DNA of 64,000 nt, taken from contig NZ_JAEDAE010000008.1 in NCBI RefSeq assembly GCF_016056375.1, positions 207,661 to 271,660 of the forward strand, read 5' to 3'. How positions within the stretch are numbered: position 1 is the stretch's first letter; every line of letters starts with the position of its first letter. The DNA is from Hymenobacter negativus. Lineage in GTDB: Bacteria > Bacteroidota > Bacteroidia > Cytophagales > Hymenobacteraceae. Both the position numbers and the translations under genes were made by a program. Shown here one piece after another: positions 9,496-17,517 of the stretch. A model generated the notes under the pieces. The model saw nothing but the letters and a program-made list of their open reading frames with translations. It searched no databases and was not told the DNA's origin.

Positions 9496-9921
9496 ATGGA
9501 AGCCCAAGCCTACTATCAGCAATTTGAGCGCAACGTGCGCATCATCCTCGACGCCCTGGCCGCTGGCCTCGACCTGCGCACCACGGCCCTCGAAACCAGC
9601 CTACCCATCGAAGTGTACGTGCTGTGCGAAGTGCTGAATCAAGGTGCCGGCGAGGACTTCGCCCTGAGCGCGAGCGGCGTGGCCCGGCTGGCCGAGTTCC
9701 AGCAGCAGTTCATGAAGCACGAGGGCCAGACGCTGGCCGCCATGCAGCGCGTGCTGGCCGACAAGCGCGGCACCATGCGCACTCCTGAAGGCCGCGTGCT
9801 GGTGAAGGAAATGCTCATCCGCCGCCTCGAATTCTTCAACGAAGCCGCCCGGCAGGTGAACGTAATGCGCACCCAGCAGTCGCTGGGCAGCCCCAGCCAG
9901 TACGTGGGCGTAAACAAATAG
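9496..9921 (+). CDS. Conserved-looking protein of unknown function downstream of moxR
   Basis: A 141-residue soluble, mostly helical protein with no signal peptide or membrane segment. Charged helices such as GRVLVKEMLIRRLEFF suggest an alpha-helical adaptor. I do not recognise the family. It begins 78 bases after moxR and ends just before a strong terminator, so it probably shares the moxR transcript. That makes it a candidate MoxR partner, but this rests on position only. Codon use matches its neighbours. Confidence 0.75.
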   Translation: MEAQAYYQQFERNVRIILDALAAGLDLRTTALETSLPIEVYVLCEVLNQGAGEDFALSASGVARLAEFQQQFMKHEGQTLAAMQRVLADKRGTMRTPEGRVLVKEMLIRRLEFFNEAARQVNVMRTQQSLGSPSQYVGVNK

Positions 9922-9937
9922 CCCGCTTATTTCTTGT

Positions 9938-9976
9938 AAAAGGGCCGCATCCGGGCACGGATGCGGCCCTTTTTTT
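9938..9976 (+). terminator. Intrinsic terminator
   Basis: AAAAGGGCCGCATCCG (9938-9953) pairs with CGGATGCGGCCCTTTT (9958-9973) around GGCA, then a T run. It closes the moxR transcript. Confidence 0.92.
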
Positions 9977-9991
9977 CGTAGTTCGCTGCCT

Positions 9992-10537
9992 ATGCTGTCA
10001 CGTGCCCCGCTTTACACCGAACGCCTCTGTCTGCGCCCCTACGAGCCAGCCGACGCCGACGCGTTTTTCGCGCTGCTGCACGCCGACCGCCCCCGCTTCC
10101 AGCCCTCCTTCCCCGACCGCCTGCAGGCCGTGCGCTCTGTGTCCGATGCCGTGGTTTCGCTCCGCGCCTTTGCCGAGGACTGGCGCACGGGTCGCTTCTA
10201 TGTGTTCGGCATCTGGCACCGCGCCACGGCCGAGTACGTGGGCGATATCTGCCTGATGCCGCAGCACAAGGGCCAGGCCGAAATTGGCTACTATCTCTCG
10301 GCCCGGGCCGAGGGCCACGGCTATGCCCGCGAGGCCCTGGCGGCCATCATTGCCTTTGGATTTGAGGCCGTGGGCAGCCAGCGGCTGCTGGTGCGCTGCT
10401 TCTTAGGCAATGCGCGCGGGCAGGCCGTGGCCCGCGCCGTGGGTTTCCAGCCCGAGCCGCCGCCTAAGCGCCCCATGTGGTTCCGTAATTCCGATGCACT
10501 GAGCGAAATCCGGCGCTTCTGGCTAGCAAAACCTTAG
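9992..10537 (+). CDS. GNAT-family N-acetyltransferase (RimJ/RimL type)
   Basis: The 181-residue protein opens with the typical RimJ/RimL start (TERLCLRPYEPADADAFF). It contains the acetyl-CoA region (GYYLSARAEGHGYAREAL) and the C-terminal NARGQAVARAVGFQ segment. It would transfer acetyl from acetyl-CoA to an amine, perhaps a protein N-terminus, but the substrate cannot be read from sequence. It starts right after the terminator of the previous unit and converges with the next gene, only six bases apart. Confidence 0.9.
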   Translation: MLSRAPLYTERLCLRPYEPADADAFFALLHADRPRFQPSFPDRLQAVRSVSDAVVSLRAFAEDWRTGRFYVFGIWHRATAEYVGDICLMPQHKGQAEIGYYLSARAEGHGYAREALAAIIAFGFEAVGSQRLLVRCFLGNARGQAVARAVGFQPEPPPKRPMWFRNSDALSEIRRFWLAKP

Positions 10538-10543
10538 CTCAAG

Positions 10544-11776
10544 CTACTGGCCCACCCGTACGCGCCGGCCCACGTTGCCCAGCAGCCAGTCTTGCCGGAA
10601 GTTGAAGTACATCCCGAAAGAATAATCGAGCAGTTTGGCATTGAGGTCAAAGACCGGCTCGACCCGCGCCGTGAGCGCCGCACCGTCGGAAATGCGGAAA
10701 TCGCGCAGCAGCCGCACCATGATAATCTTGCGCTTGGGGTCCAAAAAATCCGGGTTCGACACCGTGCGCGAGGCGCTTTGGTACAAATCGCCCCCCAGCG
10801 GTGCCATGAAGCGCGAGCCCTGCCAGTAGCTTACCATCACGTCAGCGTAGCGGGTTTCCAGGGTGCCGTTCAAATACAGGCCCCGGCCGTACTGAAACGG
10901 AAACTGGCCCTTGGTGAAGGAATAATCCTGGTAGCCGAGCACGTAGCCGTTGAACCGAAAGGCCCGCACCGTGGGCCCGCTCAGGGCGCGGCGCGCTTCC
11001 AGGCCGAAGGCTTCGTTGAACACCGTTTGCAGGGGCTTGTCGAGCGTATCAATCTGCCCGCCGTGGTGAATGGCCGTGAACTGAAACGGCAGGGCCACCG
11101 TCCACTGGCTGCCGTCGGGGCTGATGCGGTAGCTCGTGCTCAGGCCACCGGCCACTTCCTCCTGGTAGTTGCTGTAGCGGTACTGTTGGCGCTGCCAGTC
11201 CACCCACTGGTCCACAAACAGCCGCTTGCCCTGGTAGCGCATCTGAATACCTTCTTCCAGCGGATTCAGCATCACCCGCTCAAAGTTGAACATCGGCTCG
11301 ATGTAGTTGTGGTGCAGATTTGCCCGGATATTGCCCAGAATAATCTGCTGCTTGCCCGTGGTCCAGGTGGCCCGGAATGTGGGGCGCACTGCCTTCAGCA
11401 CGGGGTTGCCGAAATCTTTCCAAAGGAAGATGCCACCTTCCAGCCGCAGGTCTTTGGTAGGATAATACACGAGTTGCGGGTTCAGCTGCGTGCCGTACAG
11501 CGTGTAGCCGTCCACAATCTTGTTGAAGTATTCGTTGTCCTTGAAGAAGGTGAAGGCATTCATAGAAACCCGTAGCTCACCTGAATTACCCATTCCGGAA
11601 ATAGAATCATCAAATTGCTTAGACGTTTGGAAAAGCGGAGTTAAGCAAACGAATTCGTCTCTGGGAGCGCCAGGGCGAGCAGATGTAAATGCCCGATTGT
11701 CCAGTTGCGCCTGTACCGTTTCTACTCTAATTAGCACAGCCACAAGGGCAACTAATATTTTTAGATAATTCCTCAT
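10544..11776 (-). CDS. Secreted, probably outer-membrane protein of unknown function
   Basis: A 410-residue protein. The start at 11776 gives a signal peptide (KILVALVAVLIRVETVQAQ); a longer frame from 11836 adds a basic stretch and is unlikely. The mature part is rich in alternating aromatic/polar stretches such as RLEGGIFLW and RFNGYVLGYQDYSF, suggesting a beta-rich envelope protein. I do not recognise the family. It is transcribed away from recA. The first mature residues have lower GC than the surroundings. Confidence 0.75.
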   Translation of the reverse strand: MRNYLKILVALVAVLIRVETVQAQLDNRAFTSARPGAPRDEFVCLTPLFQTSKQFDDSISGMGNSGELRVSMNAFTFFKDNEYFNKIVDGYTLYGTQLNPQLVYYPTKDLRLEGGIFLWKDFGNPVLKAVRPTFRATWTTGKQQIILGNIRANLHHNYIEPMFNFERVMLNPLEEGIQMRYQGKRLFVDQWVDWQRQQYRYSNYQEEVAGGLSTSYRISPDGSQWTVALPFQFTAIHHGGQIDTLDKPLQTVFNEAFGLEARRALSGPTVRAFRFNGYVLGYQDYSFTKGQFPFQYGRGLYLNGTLETRYADVMVSYWQGSRFMAPLGGDLYQSASRTVSNPDFLDPKRKIIMVRLLRDFRISDGAALTARVEPVFDLNAKLLDYSFGMYFNFRQDWLLGNVGRRVRVGQ

Positions 11777-11879
11777 ATATTTCCGCTTTCTGCGGCACGA
11801 TTCCGGGAGTCGTTGTGTTAGAAAAAGCCGCCGCAAAACAGCCCGTTTGGGGCTTTTAACAAAGAATAGATTTATTCGA

Positions 11880-11908
11880 TTGCGGCCCGGCCAAAACCGT
11901 TAACTTTA
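11880..11908 (+). promoter_or_regulatory. Probable recA promoter
   Basis: TTG (11880-11882), 18 bases, then TAACTTTA (11901-11908), one base off TAnnTTTG. It ends 33 bases before the recA ATG. No LexA-type palindrome was recognised by eye. Confidence 0.6.
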
Positions 11909-11941
11909 CCAAACCTAACCCGTTTTTTTTAAACACCCCAC

Positions 11942-13057
11942 ATGGCACTAGCTACCAAAGCGGCTCCGAAAGCCGACAAAGCTGAAAAAGCAGAACGCGG
12001 CGACATGAGCATCGCGGCCGAAAAGATGAAAGCCCTCCAGCTCACGCTCGATAAGCTGGACAAAGCTTACGGCAAAGGCACGGTGATGAAGCTCAGCGAC
12101 CAGAAGGTAGGCGACATTCCGGCCAACAGCACGGGTTCGCTGTCGCTCGACATTGCCCTCGGCATCGGCGGCCTGCCCAAGGGCCGCATCGTGGAGATTT
12201 ACGGGCCGGAATCGAGCGGTAAAACCACGCTCACGCTGCACGCCATTGCCGAAGCCCAGAAAGCCGGCGGCATGGCTGCCTTCATCGACGCCGAACACGC
12301 CTTCGACCCCATCTACGCTCAGAAGCTGGGCATCGACACTGCCAACCTGCTCATCGCCCAGCCCGACAACGGCGAGCAAGCCCTCGAAATCGCCGACCAG
12401 CTGATTTCGTCGGGTGCCGTGGACATCTGTGTGATTGACTCCGTGGCCGCCCTCGTGCCGAAAGGCGAACTCGAAGGCGACATGGGCGACTCGAAAGTGG
12501 GCCTGCACGCCCGCCTCATGAGCCAGGCCCTGCGCAAGCTCACCGGCACCATCAATAAGACGGGCTGCCTGTGCATCTTCATCAACCAGCTGCGCGAGAA
12601 AATCGGTGTGATGTTCGGCTCGCCCGAAACCACCACTGGTGGTAACGCCCTGAAATTCTACGCTTCCGTGCGCCTCGATATTCGCCGCATCGGCCAGATT
12701 AAGGAGGACAAGGACAACGTGACCGGCAACCGCACCAAGGTGAAGGTGGTGAAGAACAAAGTGGCGCCGCCCTTCAAGGTGGTCGAGTTCGACATCATTT
12801 ACGGCCAGGGCATCTCGAAAGTCGGTGAGATTGTGGACCTCGGCGTCGACATGGGCATCATTGCCAAGTCGGGCTCGTGGTTCAGCTACGGCGACCAGAA
12901 AATTGGCCAGGGCCGCGAAGCTGTGAAGACCCTGCTGCTTGATAACCCCGAACTGGCCGACGAAATCGAAGCCAAAATCCGCCAGATGGCCAAGGGCGAC
13001 GAAGACGTCATCCCCGTGGACATGAGCGGCCCCGAAGATGGCGACGACACGCTGTAA
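11942..13057 (+). CDS. recA: Recombinase A
   Basis: RecA forms filaments on single-stranded DNA and drives strand exchange and the SOS response. The 371-residue product has Walker A GPESSGKTT (residues 88-96), the KTGCLCIFINQLREKIG region, the DNA-binding loop segment SPETTTGGNALKFYASVR split by conserved Gly residues, and an acidic C-tail. An N-terminal Lys/Ala-rich extension of about 20 residues precedes the conserved core. An intrinsic terminator follows, so the gene appears monocistronic. Confidence 0.98.
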   Translation: MALATKAAPKADKAEKAERGDMSIAAEKMKALQLTLDKLDKAYGKGTVMKLSDQKVGDIPANSTGSLSLDIALGIGGLPKGRIVEIYGPESSGKTTLTLHAIAEAQKAGGMAAFIDAEHAFDPIYAQKLGIDTANLLIAQPDNGEQALEIADQLISSGAVDICVIDSVAALVPKGELEGDMGDSKVGLHARLMSQALRKLTGTINKTGCLCIFINQLREKIGVMFGSPETTTGGNALKFYASVRLDIRRIGQIKEDKDNVTGNRTKVKVVKNKVAPPFKVVEFDIIYGQGISKVGEIVDLGVDMGIIAKSGSWFSYGDQKIGQGREAVKTLLLDNPELADEIEAKIRQMAKGDEDVIPVDMSGPEDGDDTL

Positions 13058-13085
13058 GCACCATCGCGTCTTCCGCGAATAATCC

Positions 13086-13118
13086 AAAGCCCGTTGCAAA
13101 TCGCAACGGGCTTTTTTT
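13086..13118 (+). terminator. Intrinsic terminator after recA
   Basis: AAAGCCCGTTGC (13086-13097) pairs with GCAACGGGCTTT (13103-13114), followed by a T run. Confidence 0.93.
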
Positions 13119-13125
13119 ATGTTCG

Positions 13126-13133
13126 TACCTTTA
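13126..13133 (+). promoter_or_regulatory. Possible -7 box before the DUF3108 gene
   Basis: TACCTTTA is one base off TAnnTTTG. It lies just after the recA terminator and 71 bases before ATG 13205, and it falls inside a longer open frame from 13094, which supports the later start. Confidence 0.45.
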
Positions 13134-13204
13134 CCTTAGCTCCGGGGCTGGCATTACGTTTGTCTAGGGCCAGGCTGCCCCTTCTTTTTATTATAGTTAT
13201 TGTT

Positions 13205-14023
13205 ATGACGCGCCGCTGGTTATTTCTTACTCCTGCCCTCCTGGTACTACTGGCTTCGGCCCAGCTCGCAATGGGGCCTGGCGATGCTGTGCGCAGCGTT
13301 CCGCAGAACAGTTTTGGCCGCGGGGAAAACATCAAGTACACGGTGCACTACGGCCTCATCAACGGCGGCGAAGCCACCGTGGAAACGGCCGGCAGCCTGG
13401 AGCGCGTGAACGACCGGCCCTGCTACAAGGCCACCGTGAGCGGCAAAACCACCGGTTCGTTCGATTTTTTCCTGCGCATCCGCGACCAGTGGCGCGCCTA
13501 CATCGATACTACCAGCATTCTGCCCATCCGCGCCCAGCGCGACATTGCCGAGAAAAACTACCGCAAGAAGGAAACCGTGGATTTCGACCACCTGCACGAT
13601 GTAGCCGAGGTGCAGGACCACAACAAGGATAACCCCAAGCGCACCACCGTGAAGGTGGCCAACAATACCCTGGAGCTCGTGAGCGGCTTTTATTACCTGC
13701 GCACCCTCAACTTCGACCGCATGAAGGTGGGCGACGTGGTGCGGATGCCTGGCTATTTCGACGGTGATAATTTCATTCTGGACGTGGTGTACAAGGGCCG
13801 CGAAGTAGTGGAAACCAAAGCCGGCGACGTGCGTGCCTTCAAACTGGTGCCCAAAATGCCCAACAACAAGCTGTTTCGGGGCGAAAACGCCATTTCGGTG
13901 TATCTCTCCGACGACCGTAACAAGATTCCGGTGCTGTTTCAGGCGGAAATGTTTGTGGGCACGGTGAAGGTAGATATGGTGCGCTACCAGGGCCTGAAAT
14001 GGAAACTGAACCTGGCCAACTAG
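13205..14023 (+). CDS. DUF3108-domain secreted protein
   Basis: A 272-residue protein with a signal peptide (LFLTPALLVLLASAQLA) when started at ATG 13205; the frame upstream would run into the recA terminator region. The body matches the DUF3108 family: RGENIKYTVHYGLINGGEA near the start, SGKTTGSFDFFLRIRDQW, then FDHLHDVAEVQ, and DGDNFILDVVYKGREVVE later. Members are probably envelope proteins of unknown role. Monocistronic as far as can be seen. Confidence 0.88.
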   Translation: MTRRWLFLTPALLVLLASAQLAMGPGDAVRSVPQNSFGRGENIKYTVHYGLINGGEATVETAGSLERVNDRPCYKATVSGKTTGSFDFFLRIRDQWRAYIDTTSILPIRAQRDIAEKNYRKKETVDFDHLHDVAEVQDHNKDNPKRTTVKVANNTLELVSGFYYLRTLNFDRMKVGDVVRMPGYFDGDNFILDVVYKGREVVETKAGDVRAFKLVPKMPNNKLFRGENAISVYLSDDRNKIPVLFQAEMFVGTVKVDMVRYQGLKWKLNLAN

Positions 14024-14101
14024 CCCGGGCCGGGCAGTCCACTCAGTCATTCTTCATAATTCATTGCCGGCTTGGCCTCATGGGTTACTTTCGTAGTAGC
14101 C

Positions 14102-14770
14102 ATGAGTTCCATCCCGCTGCTTATCGTCAATTTATCCCCGGTTCCGCTGGTGGTGGCGTGTATGGTGGGGCTGGTGCGGTACCGCCGGTACGAGGCCGTG
14201 CGGCGCTATTTAGTGTGGCTGTCTTGGCTGGCCCTACTGGTCACGGCGGTGGCCATGTGGCTTCAGCGCCAGCACCGGCCCAATCTATTTTTGGCCCCCA
14301 TCGATACCGCCATTGAATTCACGCTGCTAGGGCTGATATACCGACGGGTGCTGTGGCCGCATCCCGTGGCCCGGTATCTGCCGGTTGGCATTGGGCTGTT
14401 TGTGGTGGGCACGGCGCTCACCAGCTGGCCCCAGCCTGGCACGGTCGAGTTCAGCCCCATCCAGCATTTCATCGAAAGTGTGGCCATGCTGCTGCTGGTG
14501 GTGCTGTATTATCGGCGCGTTCTTAAAGCCCTTCCGGTGTCATTGGCACCACTGGAACGCGAGCCCGTGTTCTGGATTTCGGCGGGCGTGTTTCTGTATT
14601 TTTCGGCCAACAGCCTAATTTTTCTTACCAGCAACCTGGTCCTGTTCCATTCCAAAGAGCTCAGCCTGAACATCTGGGCCATTCATGCCCTGCTGTATGC
14701 TTTTCTGAATGGCTTTTTCATTGTGGCGCTGTGCCTCCCCTCTCAGCTGCCGGACGTCACACAATCGTAA
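14102..14770 (+). CDS. Multi-spanning membrane protein of unknown function
   Basis: About 222 residues with roughly six or seven hydrophobic segments, for example LLIVNLSPVPLVVACMVGL, YLVWLSWLALLVTAVAMWL and SVAMLLLVVLYY. It has no catalytic motif that I recognise. It resembles the membrane sensor halves found on some Cytophagales histidine kinases, but it stands alone here. ATG 14102 is chosen because TACTTTCG, an imperfect promoter box, lies at 14086-14093 inside the longer frame. A response regulator gene follows. Confidence 0.7.
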   Translation: MSSIPLLIVNLSPVPLVVACMVGLVRYRRYEAVRRYLVWLSWLALLVTAVAMWLQRQHRPNLFLAPIDTAIEFTLLGLIYRRVLWPHPVARYLPVGIGLFVVGTALTSWPQPGTVEFSPIQHFIESVAMLLLVVLYYRRVLKALPVSLAPLEREPVFWISAGVFLYFSANSLIFLTSNLVLFHSKELSLNIWAIHALLYAFLNGFFIVALCLPSQLPDVTQS

Positions 14771-14794
14771 CATGACGCCGGCCGCCGCAGGCGG

Positions 14795-14802
14795 TACTTT
14801 TG
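14795..14802 (+). promoter_or_regulatory. -7 box for the PhoB-like regulator
   Basis: TACTTTTG fits TAnnTTTG exactly and lies between the previous stop codon and the regulator start. Confidence 0.6.
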
Positions 14803-14839
14803 CGGAAACATTGCCTTGCTTCACCTAAGCCCCAACGCC

Positions 14840-15535
14840 GTGACTGCTGCCAAAACGCCCGTGTACAAGATTCTCGTGGTTGATGACGACCCGGACATTG
14901 TCGAGCTGCTGGAGTTCAATCTGAAAAAAGAGGGCTACCAAACCGCCTCCGCTTCCGACGGTCGCAAAGCTCTGGACGTAGCCGCCGAGTTTCACCCCGA
15001 CATCATCCTGCTAGACGTGATGATGCCCAACCTCGACGGCATTGCCGCCTGCCGCCTGCTACGCGAAAACCCGAGGTTCAAGGACACTTACATCCTGTTC
15101 CTCACCGCTCGCGCCGAGGAGTTTTCCGAAGTGGCCGCTTTCGAGGCCGGGGCCGACGACTTCATCGCCAAGCCCATCAAGCCGCGCGCCCTGCTCGGCC
15201 GCTTGGCCGCCGTGAAGCGCCGCGACCAGGACCCCCACGCCGCCGTCGATGCCATCGATATCAATGGCCTGCGCATCGACCGCACCGCCTTCGCCGTGTA
15301 CCAGGACGGCAAGAAAATCACCCTGCCCAAGAAGGAGTTTGAGCTGTTGTCCTTCCTGGCTGCCTCGCCCCACAAGGTCTTCAACCGCGAAGAGCTGCTC
15401 CAGAATATCTGGGGCAACGACGTGTTTGTGCTGGCCCGCACCGTGGACGTGCACGTGCGCAAAGTGCGCGAAAAAGTGGGCGACCACCACATCCAGACCA
15501 TCAAGGGCGTGGGCTACAAGTTCAACGCGGACTAA
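14840..15535 (+). CDS. OmpR/PhoB-family response regulator
   Basis: A REC domain (YKILVVDDDPDIVELL; phosphoacceptor region HPDIILLDVMMPNLDG; AKPIKPRALLGRL) is followed by a winged-helix DNA-binding domain (LPKKEFELLSFLA; RTVDVHVRKVREKVG; IKGVGYKF). The conserved protein starts a few residues before VYKILVVDD. GTG 14840 is preferred to TTG 14816, which would sit almost at the predicted transcription start. A repeat separates it from a PhoR-like kinase on the same strand, its likely partner. Phosphate sensing is possible but not proven. Confidence 0.93.
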   Translation: MTAAKTPVYKILVVDDDPDIVELLEFNLKKEGYQTASASDGRKALDVAAEFHPDIILLDVMMPNLDGIAACRLLRENPRFKDTYILFLTARAEEFSEVAAFEAGADDFIAKPIKPRALLGRLAAVKRRDQDPHAAVDAIDINGLRIDRTAFAVYQDGKKITLPKKEFELLSFLAASPHKVFNREELLQNIWGNDVFVLARTVDVHVRKVREKVGDHHIQTIKGVGYKFNAD

Positions 15536-15556
15536 ATCAGTCACCTATATTGTTCT

Positions 15557-15643
15557 GTCATCCTGAGCGTAGCGAAGGACTTTCTCACGGTTGAACCATC
15601 GTTGTTCGGGCGTGAAAAGGTCCTTCGCTGCGCTCAGGATGAC
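15557..15643. repeat. Dispersed inverted repeat, GAGCGCAGCGAAG family, copy B
   Basis: Arms 15557-15589 and 15611-15643 read GTCATCCTGAGCGTAGCG outward-in and are reverse complements with few mismatches. It sits between the response regulator and its kinase, inside a probable operon. Confidence 0.9.
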
Positions 15644-15672
15644 TTATTTTTACCCGAACAGTTCAAAATGAT

Positions 15673-16743
15673 ATGAACCTCTCCTCTCGCACCATTGCCA
15701 TCCTTATTGCGCTGCTGGTGGCGTGCGTGCTCACCACCTATGCTCGCATTGGCCCCACGCTGCCGTTTCGGGAGGCTTTTCTGGCAGCGGGCATCACGGT
15801 GGCAGCGTGCTTTTTGTTGATATACTTGTCGTTTGAAGCCCTGATTTTCAAGGAAATCAACGGCATCTACGCTGGCTTGGAGCACATCAAGCGCAAGGAA
15901 TTCAAGAAGCTGAGTAACAAGTTCCTGTTTCGGCCCGAGCCCGTGAAGCGCGTGCGCGATGAAATCCTGCAAATGGCCGAGCGACGCCAGCAGGAGCTGG
16001 ACGAACTGGTGCGCCTGCAGGCCCTGCGCCGCGAGTTCCTGGCCGACGTGTCGCACGAGCTCAAAACGCCGCTTTTTGCCGCCCAGGGCTTCGTGCACAC
16101 CATTCTCGATGACGAGGACGACGAAATCGACCTGGCCACCCGCCGCAAGTTCCTCGCCAAGGCTGCTGCCAGCCTCGACACGCTCGATGCGCTGGTGCAG
16201 GACCTGGTCACCATCGCGCAGCTCGAAAAAGGCGTGGTGCGCATGCGCCGCCAACGCTTCGATTTGATTGTGCTGGTGCGTGAAATCTTCGAGCTATTGG
16301 AGCAGCAGGCCGCCCGCCGCGGCACCCACCTGGAACTATTTCCACCAAGCTTGCCTGAGACCGGCCTGCTGGTAGTGGCCGACCGCAACCGCATCCGCCA
16401 AGTCCTCATCAATCTGATTGACAACGCTATCAAATATGGCCGCGACAAAGGCCGCGTCGTAGTTTCATTGGTCGAAAGCGGCCGGTCCGTTCGCATTGCC
16501 GTGCGCGACGACGGCGCGGGCATTGCCCCCGAGCATCAGGGGCGCATCTTCGAGCGTTTTTACCGCATCGACAAAAGCCGCTCACGCGAGTCGGGTGGTT
16601 CCGGGCTGGGGCTCGCCATCAGCAAGCACATTGTGGAGGCGCACAAGTCCACCATCAAGGTGAAAAGCACGGTGGGCGAAGGCACCACGCTGGAATTCAA
16701 GCTGAATAAGCCCAAAAGCGGCGCGGTGGGAAGCGCGGCCTGA
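15673..16743 (+). CDS. PhoR-like sensor histidine kinase
   Basis: The 356-residue kinase has two N-terminal membrane segments (TIAILIALLVACVLTTYA and FLAAGITVAACFLLIYLSF) with only a short loop between them, so it has almost no periplasmic sensor. The dimerisation box is FLADVSHELKTPLFAAQGF, the N box VLINLIDNAIKYG and the G boxes RDDGAGIAP and GGSGLGLAISKHIV. It lies downstream of a PhoB-like regulator, separated by repeat copy B, and should phosphorylate that regulator. Confidence 0.94.
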   Translation: MNLSSRTIAILIALLVACVLTTYARIGPTLPFREAFLAAGITVAACFLLIYLSFEALIFKEINGIYAGLEHIKRKEFKKLSNKFLFRPEPVKRVRDEILQMAERRQQELDELVRLQALRREFLADVSHELKTPLFAAQGFVHTILDDEDDEIDLATRRKFLAKAAASLDTLDALVQDLVTIAQLEKGVVRMRRQRFDLIVLVREIFELLEQQAARRGTHLELFPPSLPETGLLVVADRNRIRQVLINLIDNAIKYGRDKGRVVVSLVESGRSVRIAVRDDGAGIAPEHQGRIFERFYRIDKSRSRESGGSGLGLAISKHIVEAHKSTIKVKSTVGEGTTLEFKLNKPKSGAVGSAA

Positions 16744-16751
16744 GGCCGTCG

Positions 16752-16759
16752 TACCTTTG
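16752..16759 (+). promoter_or_regulatory. -7 box for the pseudouridine synthase gene
   Basis: TACCTTTG, an exact TAnnTTTG match, ends only nine bases before ATG 16769, predicting a very short 5' leader. Confidence 0.7.
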
Positions 16760-16768
16760 CGGTCTCTT

Positions 16769-17482
16769 ATGAAGCTCCCGAATTTCTCCGACCTCGTTAT
16801 TTTCGAAAACGACGACTACCTCGTTGTCAATAAGCCGCCGTTTCTGGCCACGCTCGACGAGCGGGTGGGCGGCGCGCCCAACATGCTGCGCCTGGCCCGC
16901 CAGCACCACGACGACATTCAGGCGGCTCACCGGCTCGACCGCGAAACCAGCGGTGCGCTGGCCTTCGCCAAAACCCCGGCGGCTTACCGCCACCTGGCCA
17001 TGCAGTTCGAGAACCGCGAGGTGAAAAAGCAGTACCACGCCGTGGTGTGGGGCACCCCGCAGCTCGACCACCAGTTAGTGGAACGCAGCATCGAAACCAC
17101 CAGCCGCGGCAAAGCGCGCCTCGCCTACAAGGGTAAACCCGCCGAAACTTACTTCACCACCCTCGAAAACTTCACCCGCCACTCGCTCATTCTTTGCGAG
17201 CCCGTCACCGGCCGCATGCACCAGATTCGCCTGCACCTGATGTACCTGCAGGCCCCGATTATTGGCGACAAGGACTACGGCGGGGAGGACTTCTACCTGT
17301 CTTCGCTGAAGAAAAAATTCAACATGAAAGAGGGCGAGGAAGAGCAGCCGTTCATCAAGCGCTTTGCCCTCCACGCCCTCAAGCTGCAATTCACCGGCCT
17401 GGACGGCGAAGAAATATCAGTAGAAGCGCCGTATCCGAAAGATTTCCGGGTGCTGATAGATACGCTGCGGCAGCTGGCGTAG
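16769..17482 (+). CDS. RluA-family RNA pseudouridine synthase
   Basis: The enzyme isomerises specific uridines in rRNA or tRNA to pseudouridine. The 237-residue protein has the family signature HRLDRETSGALAFAK with the catalytic Asp, VNKPPFLATLDE near the N-terminus, and the RMHQIRLHL motif. It has no S4 domain. A TACCTTTG box overlaps the longer frame from 16757, so ATG 16769 is chosen. The exact RNA target cannot be told from sequence. Confidence 0.92.
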   Translation: MKLPNFSDLVIFENDDYLVVNKPPFLATLDERVGGAPNMLRLARQHHDDIQAAHRLDRETSGALAFAKTPAAYRHLAMQFENREVKKQYHAVVWGTPQLDHQLVERSIETTSRGKARLAYKGKPAETYFTTLENFTRHSLILCEPVTGRMHQIRLHLMYLQAPIIGDKDYGGEDFYLSSLKKKFNMKEGEEEQPFIKRFALHALKLQFTGLDGEEISVEAPYPKDFRVLIDTLRQLA

Positions 17483-17517
17483 CCCCAGTGGCCGATGCAA
17501 CGGCCTAAACAGCGCGC

